Of a stretch of DNA of 64,000 bases, positions 1 through 11,141 are shown piece by piece. A program made the position numbers and the translations under genes. The DNA lies in NCBI GenBank assembly GCA_963682055.1, contig OY821741.1, forward strand, positions 23,010,711-23,074,710, read 5' to 3'. The notes beneath the pieces were generated by a model, which was not told the origin of the DNA, did no database searches, and worked only from the letters and a program-made list of their open reading frames with translations. Positions within the stretch are counted from its first letter, which is position 1. Each line of letters starts with the position of its first letter. Source of the DNA: Primula veris. Lineage: Eukaryota; Streptophyta; Magnoliopsida; Ericales; Primulaceae.

Positions 1-1
1 A

Positions 2-166
2 GTCGGTAAAAACCGTGTACTATATAGGCCATAAATCCAATAAAATAAAAGACGAAAATTCCCTACATCTGTAAGAACATTACCTAAACCCTAAACCTGA
101 AACCCAAAACCCTAAAACCTAAACCCTAAACCTTACAAATATAAATAAAATGTCGAAAAACAAAAA
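2..166 (+). repeat. Monomer type A1 (165 bp)
   Basis: First monomer of the 13-mer unit. It is marked by the TA insertion in ACTATATAGG (usual form ACTATAGG), by CCAATAAAATAAAAG, by GAAAATTCCC in place of the usual palindrome, by ACATCTGTAAG, and by CCTTACAAAT before the spacer. It belongs to the class with ATAAAAGAG and CCCAAAACC (class P). Close relatives recur in block D. Confidence 0.93.
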
Positions 167-337
167 GTCGGTAAAAACCGTGTACTATAGGCCATAAATC
201 TAAGAAAAAAAATGAGGAATATTTCCTACATATGCAACAACATTACCTAAACCCTAAACCTAAAACCCTAAACCCTAAAACGTAAACCCTAAACCCTAAA
301 CCATACAAATATAAATAAAATGTCGAAAAACAAAAAA
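167..337 (+). repeat. Monomer type A2 (171 bp)
   Basis: Marked by AAATCTAAGAAAAAAAATG, ATGCAACAAC and ACGTAAACCC (class Q). The preceding box has five A (CAAAAAGTCGG) instead of the usual six. This helps recognise the same A1-A2 junction at about 14742, 16822, 44509, 53880 and 59620, and throughout block D. Confidence 0.93.
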
Positions 338-339
338 GT

Positions 340-351
340 CGGTAAAAACCG
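340..351. other. Conserved dyad CGGTAAAAACCG (example)
   Basis: Inverted repeat with 4-bp arms (CGGT/ACCG) around AAAA. It occurs at the same place in nearly every monomer, so once per roughly 170 bp, and is among the most conserved stretches. Variants include CGTTAAAAACCG (A9), CGGTAAGAACCG (A10) and CGGTAAAAACCA (b8, b9, b16). No function can be read from the sequence. Confidence 0.8.
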
Positions 352-386
352 TGTACTATAGGACATAAATCCAAGAAAATAAAAGA

Positions 387-396
387 GGAATATTCC
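387..396. other. 10-bp perfect palindrome GGAATATTCC (example)
   Basis: A perfect self-complementary decamer about 50 bp after the GTCGG box in most monomers. The commonest variants are GGAATATTTCC and GAAATATTCC. It contains GAA-TA-TTC, the spacing of two inverted heat-shock-element half-sites. Binding is not shown here. Confidence 0.8.
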
Positions 397-398
397 CT

Positions 399-406
399 AC
401 ATATGT
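399..406. other. 8-bp palindrome ACATATGT (example)
   Basis: Self-complementary octamer directly after the GGAATATTCC box in monomers of the ATGTAAG/ATGTAAC type. In the ATGCAAG/ATGCAAC types the last base is changed, which breaks the symmetry. This base is a useful class marker. Confidence 0.7.
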
Positions 407-416
407 AACAACATTA

Positions 417-475
417 CCTAAACCCTAAACCTGAAACCCGAAAGCCTAAAACCTAAATCCTAAACCCTAAACCCT
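417..475 (+). repeat. Telomere-like tract within a monomer (example)
   Basis: A run of CCCTAAA units and one- or two-base derivatives (CCTGAAA, CCGAAAG, CCTAAAA, CCTAAAT). Every monomer has an equivalent tract. Perfect CCCTAAA units come in short groups, usually two or three in a row, so this is an old telomere-derived component and not a functional chromosome end. Confidence 0.9.
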
Positions 476-508
476 ACAAATATAAATAAAATGTCGAAAA
501 AGAAAAAA

Positions 509-658
509 GTCGGTAAAAACCGTGTACTATAGGCCATAAATGCAAGAAAAAAAATGAGGAATATTCCCTACATATGCAACAACATTACCTAAATCCTAAA
601 CCCTAAAACGGAAACCCTAGACCATACAAATATAAATAAAATGTCGAAAAACAAAAAA
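509..658 (+). repeat. Monomer type A4 (150 bp, shortest)
   Basis: Marked by AAATGCAAGAAAAAAAATG, CCTAAATCC, ACGGAAACCCTAGACC, and a telomere-like tract about 20 bp shorter than in its neighbours. Class Q. A longer relative with an extra CCTAAAATCC stretch occurs at about 23540, 27750, 46380, 51974 and 57730, suggesting that the A4 of block A has lost those bases. Confidence 0.92.
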
Positions 659-836
659 GTCGGTAAAAACCGTGTACTATAGGCCATAAATAAAAGATAG
701 AAAATGAGGAATATTCCCTACTTATGCAAGAACATTATCTAAACCCTAAACCTGAAACCCTAAACCCTAAAACCTAAAACCGAAACCCTAAACCCTAAAC
801 CATACAAATATAAATAAAATATCAAAAAACAAAAAA
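659..836 (+). repeat. Monomer type A5 (178 bp)
   Basis: Marked by CCATAAATAAAAGATAG, CTACTTATGCAAGAAC, ATTATCTAAA and AACCGAAACCC (class R). In the first unit copy only, the 3' box reads ATATCAAAAAAC instead of ATATCGAAAAAC. This type starts the long C units at 46543, 52139 and 57892. Confidence 0.92.
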
Positions 837-1000
837 GTCGGTAAAAACCGTGTACTATAGGCCATAAATCCAAGAAAATAAAAGAGGAATATTACCTACA
901 TATGTAAGAACATTACCTAAACCCTAAACCTGAGACCCAAAACCCTAAAACCTAAACCCTAAACCATACAAATATAAATAAAATGTCGAGAAACAAAAAA
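837..1000 (+). repeat. Monomer type A6 (164 bp)
   Basis: Marked by AAAAGAGGAATATTACC (broken palindrome), ATGTAAGAAC and CCTGAGACCC (class P). This is the type to which the array jumps at 13371, where the regular A organisation ends. Confidence 0.92.
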
Positions 1001-1170
1001 GTCGGTAAAAACCGTGTACTATAGGCCATAAATCCAAGAAAAAAATGAGGAATATTCCCTACATATGCACCAACATTACCTAAACCCTAAACCTGAAACC
1101 CTATACCCTAAAACGTAAACCCTAAACCCTAAACCATACAAATATAAATAAAATGTCGAAAAACAAAAAA
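1001..1170 (+). repeat. Monomer type A7 (170 bp)
   Basis: Marked by ATGCACCAAC, CCCTATACCC and ACGTAAACCC (class Q). The poly-A stretch before TGAGG is one A shorter here than in the other five unit copies. This and the 8-bp difference in A1 account for the shorter first unit. Confidence 0.92.
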
Positions 1171-1355
1171 GTCGGTAAAAACCGTTTACTCTAGGCCCTA
1201 AATCCAAGAAAAAAAATGAGGAATATTCCCTACAGATGCAAGAACATTATCAAAACCCCAAACCTGAAACCCTAAACCCTAAAACCGAAAACCTAAACCC
1301 TAAACCCTAAAACCTAAACCATACAAATATAAATAAAATTTCGAAAAACAAAAAA
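1171..1355 (+). repeat. Monomer type A8 (185 bp)
   Basis: Marked by CCGTTTACTCTAGGCCC, CTACAGATGCAAG, ATTATCAAAACCCC, and a long telomere-like tract (class S, shared with A12). The length comes from extra CCTAAAA/CCCTAAA units. Confidence 0.92.
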
Positions 1356-1517
1356 GTCGTTAAAAACCGTGTACTAGGCCATAAATCCAAGAAAATAAAA
1401 GAGAAATATTCCCTACATATGTAAGAACATTACCTAAACCCTAAACCTGAAACCCAAAACCTTAAAACCTAAACCCTAAACCCTACAAATATAAATAAAA
1501 TGTCGTAAAACAAAAAA
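1356..1517 (+). repeat. Monomer type A9 (162 bp)
   Basis: Marked by GTCGTTAAAAACC (changed dyad), GTGTACTAGGCC (missing TATA-like bases), GAGAAATATTCC and AACCTTAAAACC (class P). Outside block A the same type keeps the full GTGTACTATAGG, so the short form is specific to this block. Confidence 0.92.
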
Positions 1518-1695
1518 GTCGGTAAGAACCGTGTACTATATTCCATAAATCCAAGAAAGAAAATGAGGAATATTCCCTACTTATGCAAGAAAATTATCTA
1601 AACCCTAAACCTGAAACCCTAAACCCTAAAACCTAAAACCGAAACCCTAAAACCTAAACCATACAAATATAAATAAAATATCGAAAAACAAAAAA
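1518..1695 (+). repeat. Monomer type A10 (178 bp)
   Basis: Marked by GGTAAGAACCGTG, ACTATATTCCATAAAT, GAAAGAAAATGAGG and ACTTATGCAAGAAAATT (class R). The TATATTCC form is found in unit copies 1-5. Copy 6 and all later A10-like monomers read TATAGTCC. Confidence 0.92.
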
Positions 1696-1859
1696 GTCGG
1701 TAAAAACCGTGTACTATAGGCCATAAATCCAAGAAAAAAAATGAGGAATATTCCCAACATATGCAAGAAGATTACCTAAACCCTAAACCTGAAACCCTAT
1801 ACCCTAAAACGTAAACCCTAGACCATACAAATATAAATAAAATGTCAAAAAACAAAAAA
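1696..1859 (+). repeat. Monomer type A11 (164 bp)
   Basis: Marked by ATTCCCAACATATGC, CAAGAAGATTACC, CCCTATACCC and ACGTAAACCCTAGACC (class Q). A11-like monomers outside block A read ATTCCCTACATATGC. Confidence 0.92.
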
Positions 1860-2044
1860 CTCGGTAAAAACCGTGTACTATAGGCCCTAAATCCAAGAGA
1901 AAAAATAAGCAATATTCCCTACATATGCAAGAACATTATCTAAACCCCAAACCTGAAACCCTAAACCTTAAAACCTAAAACCTAAACCCAAAACCCTAAA
2001 CCCTAAACCATACAAATATAAATAAAATTTCAAAAAACAAAAAA
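1860..2044 (+). repeat. Monomer type A12 (185 bp)
   Basis: Marked by GGCCCTAAATCCAAGAG, AAAATAAGCAATATTCC and ACCCCAAACC (class S). In the first copy the box starts CTCGG instead of GTCGG. A12-like monomers elsewhere read ATGAGCAATATTCC. Confidence 0.92.
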
Positions 2045-2222
2045 GTCGGTAAAAACCGTGTACTATAGGACATAAATCTAAGAAACAAAATGAGGAATAT
2101 TCCCTACTTATGCAAGAACATTATCTAAACCCTAAACCTGAAACCCTAAACCCTAAAACCTAAAACCGAAACCCTAAACCCTAAACCATACAAATATAAA
2201 TAAAATATCGAAAAACAAAAAA
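2045..2222 (+). repeat. Monomer type A13 (178 bp)
   Basis: Marked by GGACATAAATCTAAGAAAC, ACTTATGCAAGAAC and AACCGAAACCC (class R). It closes the 13-mer unit and is followed by A1 in copies 1-5, but by A6 after copy 6. Confidence 0.92.
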
Positions 2223-4452
2223 GTCGGTAAAAACCGTGTACTATATAGGCCATAAATCCAATAAAATAAAAGATGAAAATTCCCTACATCTGTAAGAACA
2301 TTACCTAAACCCTAAACCTGAAACCCAAAACCCTAAAACCCTAAAACCTAAACCCTAAACCTTACAAATATAAATAAAATGTCGAAAAACAAAAAGTCGG
2401 TAAAAACCGTGTACTATAGGCCATAAATCTAAGAAAAAAAATGAGGAATATTCCCTACATATGCAACAACATTACCTAAACCCTACACCTAAAACCCTAA
2501 ACCCTAAAACGTAAACCCTAAACCCTAAACCATACAAATATAAATAAAATGTCGAAAAACAAAAAAGTCGGTAAAAACCGTGTACTATAGGACATAAATC
2601 CAAGAAAATAAAAGAGGAATATTCCCTACATATGTAACAACATTACCTAAACCCTAAACCTGAAACCCGAAAGCCTAAAACCTAAATCCTAAACCCTAAA
2701 CCCTACAAATATAAATAAAATGTCGAAAAAGAAAAAAGTCGGTAAAAACCGTGTACTATAGGCCATAAATGCAAGAAAAAAAATGAGGAATATTGCCTAC
2801 ATATGCAACAACATTACATAAATCCTAAACCCTAAAACGGAAACCCTAGACCATACAAATATAAATAAAATGTCGAAAAACAAAAAAGTCGGTAAAAACC
2901 GTGTACTATAGGCCATAAATAAAAGATAGAAAATGAGGAATATTCCCTACTTATGCAAGAACATTATCTAAACCCTAAACCTGAAACCCTAAACCCTAAA
3001 ACCTAAAACCGAAACCCTAAACCCTAAACCATACAAATATAAATAAAATATCGAAAAACAAAAAAGTCGGTAAAAACCGTGTACTATAGGCCATAAATCC
3101 AAGAAAATAAAAGAGGAATATTACCTACATATGTAAGAACATTACCTAAACCCTAAACCTGAGACCCAAAACCCTAAAACCTAAACCCTAAACCATACAA
3201 ATATAAATAAAATGTCGAGAAACAAAAAAGTCGGTAAAAACCGTGTACTATAGGCCATAAATCCAAGAAAAAAAATGAGGAATATTCCCTACATATGCAC
3301 CAACATTACCTAAACCCTAAACCTGAAACCCAATACCCTAAAACGTAAACCCTAAACCCTAAACCATACAAATATAAATAAAATGTCGAAAAACAAAAAA
3401 GTCGGTAAAAACCGTTTACTCTAGGCCCTAAATCCAAGAAAAAAAATGAGGAATATTCCCTACAGATGCAAGAACATTATCAAAACCCCAAACCTGAAAC
3501 CCTAAACCCTAAAACCGAAAACCTAAACCCTAAACCCTAAAACCTAAACCATACAAATATAAATAAAATTTCGAAAAACAAAAAAGTCGTTAAAAACCGT
3601 GTACTAGGCCATAAATCCAAGAAAATAAAAGAGAAATATTCCCTACATATGTAAGAACATTACCTAAACCCTAAACCTGAAACCCAAAACCTTAAAACCT
3701 AAACCCTAAACCCTACAAATATAAATAAAATGTCGTAAAACAAAAAAGTCGGTAAGAACCGTGTACTATATTCCATAAATCCAAGAAAGAAAATGAGGAA
3801 TATTCCCTACTTATGCAAGAAAATTATCTAAACCCTAAACCTGAAACCCAAAACCCTAAAACCTAAAACCGAAACCCTAAAACCTAAACCATACAAATAT
3901 AAATAAAATATCGAAAAACAAAAAAGTCGGTAAAAACCGTGTACTATAGGCCATAAATCCAAGAAAAAAAATGAGGAATATTCCCAACATATGCAAGAAG
4001 ATTACCTAAACCCTAAACCTGAAACCCTATACCCTAAAACGTAAACCCTAGACCATACAAATATAAATAAAATGTCAAAAAACAAAAAAGTCGGTAAAAA
4101 CCGTGTACTATAGGCCCTAAATCCAAGAGAAAAAATAAGCAATATTCCCTACATATGCAAGAACATTATCTAAACCCCAAACCTGAAACCCTAAACCTTA
4201 AAACCTAAAACCTAAACCCAAAACCCTAAACCCTAAACCATACAAATATAAATAAAATTTCAAAAAACAAAAAAGTCGGTAAAAACCGTGTACTATAGGA
4301 CATAAATCTAAGAAACAAAATGAGGAATATTCCCTACTTATGCAAGAACATTATCTAAACCCTAAACCTGAAACCCTAAACCCTAAAACCTAAAACCGAA
4401 ACCCTAAACCCTAAACCATACAAATATAAATAAAATATCGAAAAACAAAAAA
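2223..4452 (+). repeat. HOR A copy 2 (2230 bp)
   Basis: Same 13 monomers in the same order, beginning with ACTATATAGG. It shares with copy 3 the changes ACATTACATAAATCC in A4 and CCCAATACCC in A7, so these two are the closest pair. Confidence 0.93.
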
Positions 4453-6682
4453 GTCGGTAAAAACCGTGTACTATATAGGCCATAAATCCAATAAAATAAA
4501 AGATGAAAATTCCCTACATCTGTAAGAACATTACCTAAACCCTAAACCTGAAACCCAAAACCCTAAAACCCTAAAACCTAAACCCTAAACCTTACAAATA
4601 TAAATAAAATGTCGAAAAACAAAAAGTCGGTAAAAACCGTGTACTATAGGCCATAAATCTAAGAAAAAAAATGAGGAATATTCCCTACATATGCAACAAC
4701 ATTACCTAAACCCTACACCTAAAACCCTAAACCCTAAAACGTAAACCCTAAACCCTAAACCATACAAATATAAATAAAATGTCGAAAAACAAAAAAGTCG
4801 GTAAAAACCGTGTACTATAGGACATAAATCCAAGAAAATAAAAGAGGAATATTCCCTACATATGTAACAACATTACCTAAACCCTAAACCTGAAACCCGA
4901 AAGCCTAAAACCTAAATCCTAAACCCTAAACCCTACAAATATAAATAAAATGTCGAAAAAGAAAAAAGTCGGTAAAAACCGTGTACTATAGGCCATAAAT
5001 GCAAGAAAAAAAATGAGGAATATTCCCTACATATGCAACAACATTACATAAATCCTAAACCCTAAAACGGAAACCCTAGACCATACAAATATAAATAAAA
5101 TGTCGAAAAACAAAAAAGTCGGTAAAAACCGTGTACTATAGGCCATAAATAAAAGATAGAAAATGAGGAATATTCCCTACTTATGCAAGAACATTATCTA
5201 AACCCTAAACCTGAAACCCTAAACCCTAAAACCTAAAACCGAAACCCTAAACCCTAAACCATACAAATATAAATAAAATATCGAAAAACAAAAAAGTCGG
5301 TAAAAACCGTGTACTATAGGCCATAAATCCAAGAAAATAAAAGAGGAATATTACCTACATATGTAAGAACATTACCTAAACCCTAAACCTGAGACCCAAA
5401 ACCCTAAAACCTAAACCCTAAACCATACAAATATAAATAAAATGTCGAGAAACAAAAAAGTCGGTAAAAACCGTGTACTATAGGCCATAAATCCAAGAAA
5501 AAAAATGAGGAATATTCCCTACATATGCACCAACATTACCTAAACCCTAAACCTGAAACCCAATACCCTAAAACGTAAACCCTAAACCCTAAACCATACA
5601 AATATAAATAAAATGTCGAAAAACAAAAAAGTCGGTAAAAACCGTTTACTCTAGGCCCTAAATCCAAGAAAAAAAATGAGGAATATTCCCTACAGATGCA
5701 AGAACATTATCAAAACCCCAAACCTGAAACCCTAAACCCTAAAACCGAAAACCTAAACCCTAAACCCTAAAACCTAAACCATACAAATATAAATAAAATT
5801 TCGAAAAACAAAAAAGTCGTTAAAAACCGTGTACTAGGTCATAAATCCAAGAAAATAAAAGAGAAATATTCCCTACATATGTAAGAACATTACCTAAACC
5901 CTAAACCTGAAACCCAAAACCTTAAAACCTAAACCCTAAACCCTACAAATATAAATAAAATGTCGTAAAACAAAAAAGTCGGTAAGAACCGTGTACTATA
6001 TTCCATAAATCCAAGAAAGAAAATGAGGAATATTCCCTACTTATGCAAGAAAATTATCTAAACCCTAAACCTGAAACCCTAAACCCTAAAACCTAAAACC
6101 GAAACCCTAAAACCTAAACCATACAAATATAAATAAAATATCGAAAAACAAAAAAGTCGGTAAAAACCGTGTACTATAGGCCATAAATCCAAGAAAAAAA
6201 ATGAGGAATATTCCCAACATATGCAAGAAGATTACCTAAACCCTAAACCTGAAACCCTATACCCTAAAACGTAAACCCTAGACCATACAAATATAAATAA
6301 AATGTCAAAAAACAAAAAAGTCGGTAAAAACCGTGTACTATAGGCCCTAAATCCAAGAGAAAAAATAAGCAATATTCCCTACATATGCAAGAACATTATC
6401 TAAACCCCAAACCTGAAACCCTAAACCTTAAAACCTAAAACCTAAACCCAAAACCCTAAACCCTAAACCATACAAATATAAATAAAATTTCAAAAAACAA
6501 AAAAGTCGGTAAAAACCGTGTACTATAGGACATAAATCTAAGAAACAAAATGAGGAATATTCCCTACTTATGCAAGAACATTATCTAAACCCTAAACCTG
6601 AAACCCTAAACCCTAAAACCTAAAACCGAAACCCTAAACCCTAAACCATACAAATATAAATAAAATATCGAAAAACAAAAAA
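4453..6682 (+). repeat. HOR A copy 3 (2230 bp)
   Basis: Same 13 monomers, equal in length to copy 2 and sharing its A4 and A7 variants. A private change is CTAGGTCATAAAT in A9 at about 5837. Confidence 0.93.
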
Positions 6683-8911
6683 GTCGGTAAAAACCGTGTA
6701 CTATATAGGCCATAAATCCAATAAAATAAAAGATGAAAATTCCCTACATCTGTAAGAACATTACCTAAACCCTAAACCTGAAACCCAAAACCCTAAAACC
6801 CTAAAACCTAAACCCTAAACCTTACAAATATAAATAAAATGTCGAAAAACAAAAAGTCGGTAAAAACCGTGTACTATAGGCCATAAATCTAAGAAAAAAA
6901 ATGAGGAATATTCCCTACATATGCAACAACATTACCTAAACCCTACACCTAAAACCCTAAACCCTAAAACGTAAACCCTAAACCCTAAACCATACAAATA
7001 TAAATAAAATGTCGAAAAACAAAAAAGTCGGTAAAAACCGTGTACTATAGGACATAAATCCAAGAAAATAAAAGAGGAATATTCCCTACATATGTAACAA
7101 CATTACCTAAACCCTAAACCTGAAACCCGAAAGCCTAAAACCTAAATCCTAAACCCTAAACCCTACAAATATAAATAAAATGTCGAAAAAGAAAAAAGTC
7201 GGTAAAAACCGTGTACTATAGGCCATAAATGCAAGAAAAAAAATGAGGAATATTCCCTACATATGCAACAACATTACCTAAATCCTAAACCCTAAAACGG
7301 AAACCCTAGACCATACAAATATAAATAAAATGTCGAAAAACAAAAAAGTCGGTAAAAACCGTGTACTATAGGCCATAAATAAAAGATAGAAAATGAGGAA
7401 TATTCCCTACTTATGCAAGAACATTATCTAAACCCTAAACCTGAAACCCTAAACCCTAAAACCTAAAACCGAAACCCTAAACCCTAAACCATACAAATAT
7501 AAATAAAATATCGAAAAACAAAAAAGTCGGTAAAAACCGTGTACTATAGGCCATAAATCCAAGAAAATAAAAGAGGAATATTACCTACATATGTAAGAAC
7601 ATTACCTAAACCCTAAACCTGAGACCCAAAACCCTAAAACCTAAACCCTAAACCATACAAATATAAATAAAATGTCGAGAAACAAAAAAGTCGGTAAAAA
7701 CCGTGTACTATAGGCCATAAATCCAAGAAAAAAAATGAGGAATATTCCCTACATATGCACCAACATTACCTAAACCCTAAACCTGAAACCCTATACCCTA
7801 AAACGTAAACCCTAAACCCTAAACCATACAAATATAAATAAAATGTCGAAAAACAAAAAAGTCGGTAAAAACCGTTTACTCTAGGCCCTAAATCCAAGAA
7901 AAAAAATGAGGAATATTCCCTACAGATGCAAGAACATTATCAAAACCCCAAACCTGAAACCCTAAACCCTAAAACCGAAAACCTAAACCCTAAACCCTAA
8001 AACCTAAACCATACAAATATAAATAAAATTTCGAAAAACAAAAAAGTCGTTAAAAACCGTGTACTAGGCCATAAATCCAAGAAAATAAAAGAGAAATATT
8101 CCCTACATATGTAAGAACATTACCTAAACCCTAAACCTGAAACCCAAAACCTTAAAACCTAAACCCTAAACCCTACAAATATAAATAAAATGTCGTAAAA
8201 CAAAAAAGTCGGTAAGAACCGTGTACTATATTCCATAAATCCAAGAAAGAAAATGAGGAATATTCCCTACTTATGCAAGAAAATTATCTAAACCCTAAAC
8301 CTGAAACCCTAAACCCTAAAACCTAAAACCGAAACCCTAAAACCTAAACCATACAAATATAAATAAAATATCGAAAAACAAAAAAGTCGGTAAAAACCGT
8401 GTACTATAGGCCATAAATCCAAGAAAAAAAATGAGGAATATTCCCAACATATGCAAGAAGATTACCTAAACCCTAAACCTGAAACCCTATACCCTAAAAC
8501 GTAAACCCTAGACCATACAAATATAAATAAAATGTCAAAAAACAAAAAAGTCGGTAAAAACCGTGTACTATAGGCCCTAAATCCAAGAGAAAAAATAAGC
8601 AATATTCCCTACATATGCAAGAACATTATCTAAACCCCAAACCTGAAACCCTAAACCTTAAAACCTAAAACCTAAACCCAAAACCCTAAACCCTAAACCA
8701 TACAAATATAAATAAAATTTCAAAAAACAAAAAAGTCGGTAAAAACCGTGTACTATAGGACATAAATCTAAGAAACAAAATGAGGAATATTCCCTACTTA
8801 TGCAAGAACATTATCTAAACCCTAAACCTGAAACCCTAAACCCTAAAACCTAAATCGAAACCCTAAACCCTAAACCATACAAATATAAATAAAATATCGA
8901 AAAACAAAAAA
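6683..8911 (+). repeat. HOR A copy 4 (2229 bp)
   Basis: Same 13 monomers. It has a one-base deletion in A13 at about 8853 (CCTAAATCGAAACC for CCTAAAACCGAAACC). At the A4 and A7 sites it reads as copies 1, 5 and 6 do. Confidence 0.93.
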
Positions 8912-11141
8912 GTCGGTAAAAACCGTGTACTATATAGGCCATAAATCCAATAAAATAAAAGATGAAAATTCCCTACATCTGTAAGAACATTACCTAAACC
9001 CTAAACCTGAAACCCAAAACCCTAAAACCCTAAAACCTAAACCCTAAACCTTACAAATATAAATAAAATGTCGAAAAACAAAAAGTCGGTAAAAACCGTG
9101 TACTATAGGCCATAAATCTAAGAAAAAAAATGAGGAATATTCCCTACATATGCAACAACATTACCTAAACCCTACACCTAAAACCCTAAACCCTAAAACG
9201 TAAACCCTAAACCCTAAACCATACAAATATAAATAAAATGTCGAAAAACAAAAAAGTCGGTAAAAACCGTGTACTATAGGACATAAATCCAAGAAAATAA
9301 AAGAGGAATATTCCCTACATATGTAACAACATTACCTAAACCCTAAACCTGAAACCCGAAAGCCTAAAACCTAAATCCTAAACCCTAAACCCTACAAATA
9401 TAAATAAAATGTCGAAAAAGAAAAAAGTCGGTAAAAACCGTGTACTATAGGCCATAAATGCAAGAAAAAAAATGAGGAATATTCCCTACATATGCAACAA
9501 CATTACCTAAATCCTAAACCCTAAAACGGAAACCCTAGACCATACAAATATAAATAAAATGTCGAAAAACAAAAAAGTCGGTAAAAACCGTGTACTATAG
9601 GCCATAAATAAAAGATAGAAAATGAGGAATATTCCCTACTTATGCAAGAACATTATCTAAACCCTAAACCTGAAACCCTAAACCCTAAAACCTAAAACCG
9701 AAACCCTAAACCCTAAACCATACAAATATAAATAAAATATCGAAAAACAAAAAAGTCGGTAAAAACCGTGTACTATAGGCCATAAATCCAAGAAAATAAA
9801 AGAGGAATATTACCTACATATGTAAGAACATTACCTAAACCCTAAACCTGAGACCCAAAACCCTAAAACCTAAACCCTAAACCATACAAATATAAATAAA
9901 ATGTCGAGAAACAAAAAAGTCGGTAAAAACCGTGTACTATAGGCCATAAATCCAAGAAAAAAAATGAGGAATATTCCCTACATATGCACCAACATTACCT
10001 AAACCCTAAACCTGAAACCCTATACCCTAAAACGTAAACCCTAAACCCTAAACCATACAAATATAAATAAAATGTCGAAAAACAAAAAAGTCGGTAAAAA
10101 CCGTTTACTCTAGGCCCTAAATCCAAGAAAAAAAATGAGGAATATTCCCTACAGATGCAAGAACATTATCAAAACCCCAAACCTGAAACCCTAAACCCTA
10201 AAACCGAAAACCTAAACCCTAAACCCTAAAACCTAAACCATACAAATATAAATAAAATTTCGAAAAACAAAAAAGTCGTTAAAAACCGTGTACTAGGCCA
10301 TAAATCCAAGAAAATAAAAGAGAAATATTCCCTACATATGTAAGAACATTACCTAAACCCTAAACCTGAAACCCAAAACCTTAAAACCTAAACCCTAAAC
10401 CCTACAAATATAAATAAAATGTCGTAAAACAAAAAAGTCGGTAAGAACCGTGTACTATATTCCATAAATCCAAGAAAGAAAATGAGGAATATTCCCTACT
10501 TATGCAAGAAAATTATCTAAACCCTAAACCTGAAACCCTAAACCCTAAAACCTAAAACCGAAACCCTAAAACCTAAACCATACAAATATAAATAAAATAT
10601 CGAAAAACAAAAAAGTCGGTAAAAACCGTGTACTATAGGCCATAAATCCAAGAAAAAAAATGAGGAATATTCCCAACATATGCAAGAAGATTACCTAAAC
10701 CCTAAACCTGAAACCCTATACCCTAAAACGTAAACCCTAGACCATACAAATATAAATAAAATGTCAAAAAACAAAAAAGTCGGTAAAAACCGTGTACTAT
10801 AGGCCCTAAATCCAAGAGAAAAAATAAGCAATATTCCCTACATATGCAAGAACATTATCTAAACCCCAAACCTGAAACCCTAAACCTTAAAACCTAAAAC
10901 CTAAACCCAAAACCCTAAACCCTAAACCATACAAATATAAATAAAATTTCAAAAAACAAAAAAGTCGGTAAAAACCGTGTACTATAGGACATAAATCTAA
11001 GAAACAAAATGAGGAATATTCCCTACTTATGCAAGAACATTATCTAAACCCTAAACCTGAAACCCTAAACCCTAAAACCTAAAACCGAAACCCTAAACCC
11101 TAAACCATACAAATATAAATAAAATATCGAAAAACAAAAAA
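8912..11141 (+). repeat. HOR A copy 5 (2230 bp)
   Basis: Same 13 monomers with no obvious private indel. It carries the 8-bp CCCTAAAA duplication in A1 and the CCCTACACC change in A2 that mark copies 2-6. Confidence 0.93.

Larger units (their letters stand above)
338..508 (+). repeat. Monomer type A3 (171 bp)
   Basis: Marked by TATAGGACATAAATCC, ATGTAACAAC, CCGAAAGCC in the telomere-like tract, and a 3' end reading GTCGAAAAAGAAAAAA (G replacing C). Class P. It carries the complete palindrome GGAATATTCC and the complete ACATATGT. Confidence 0.93.
2..2222 (+). repeat. HOR A copy 1 (13 monomers, 2221 bp)
   Basis: Monomers A1-A13 in order. It is 9 bp shorter than copies 2, 3 and 5: it lacks an 8-bp CCCTAAAA duplication in A1 and one A in A7. 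At several sites (the single CCCTAAAA in A1, CCCTAAACCT in A2) it matches monomers outside block A, so these look like the older states. It also carries private changes such as ATATCAAAAAAC at the end of A5. Confidence 0.93.
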
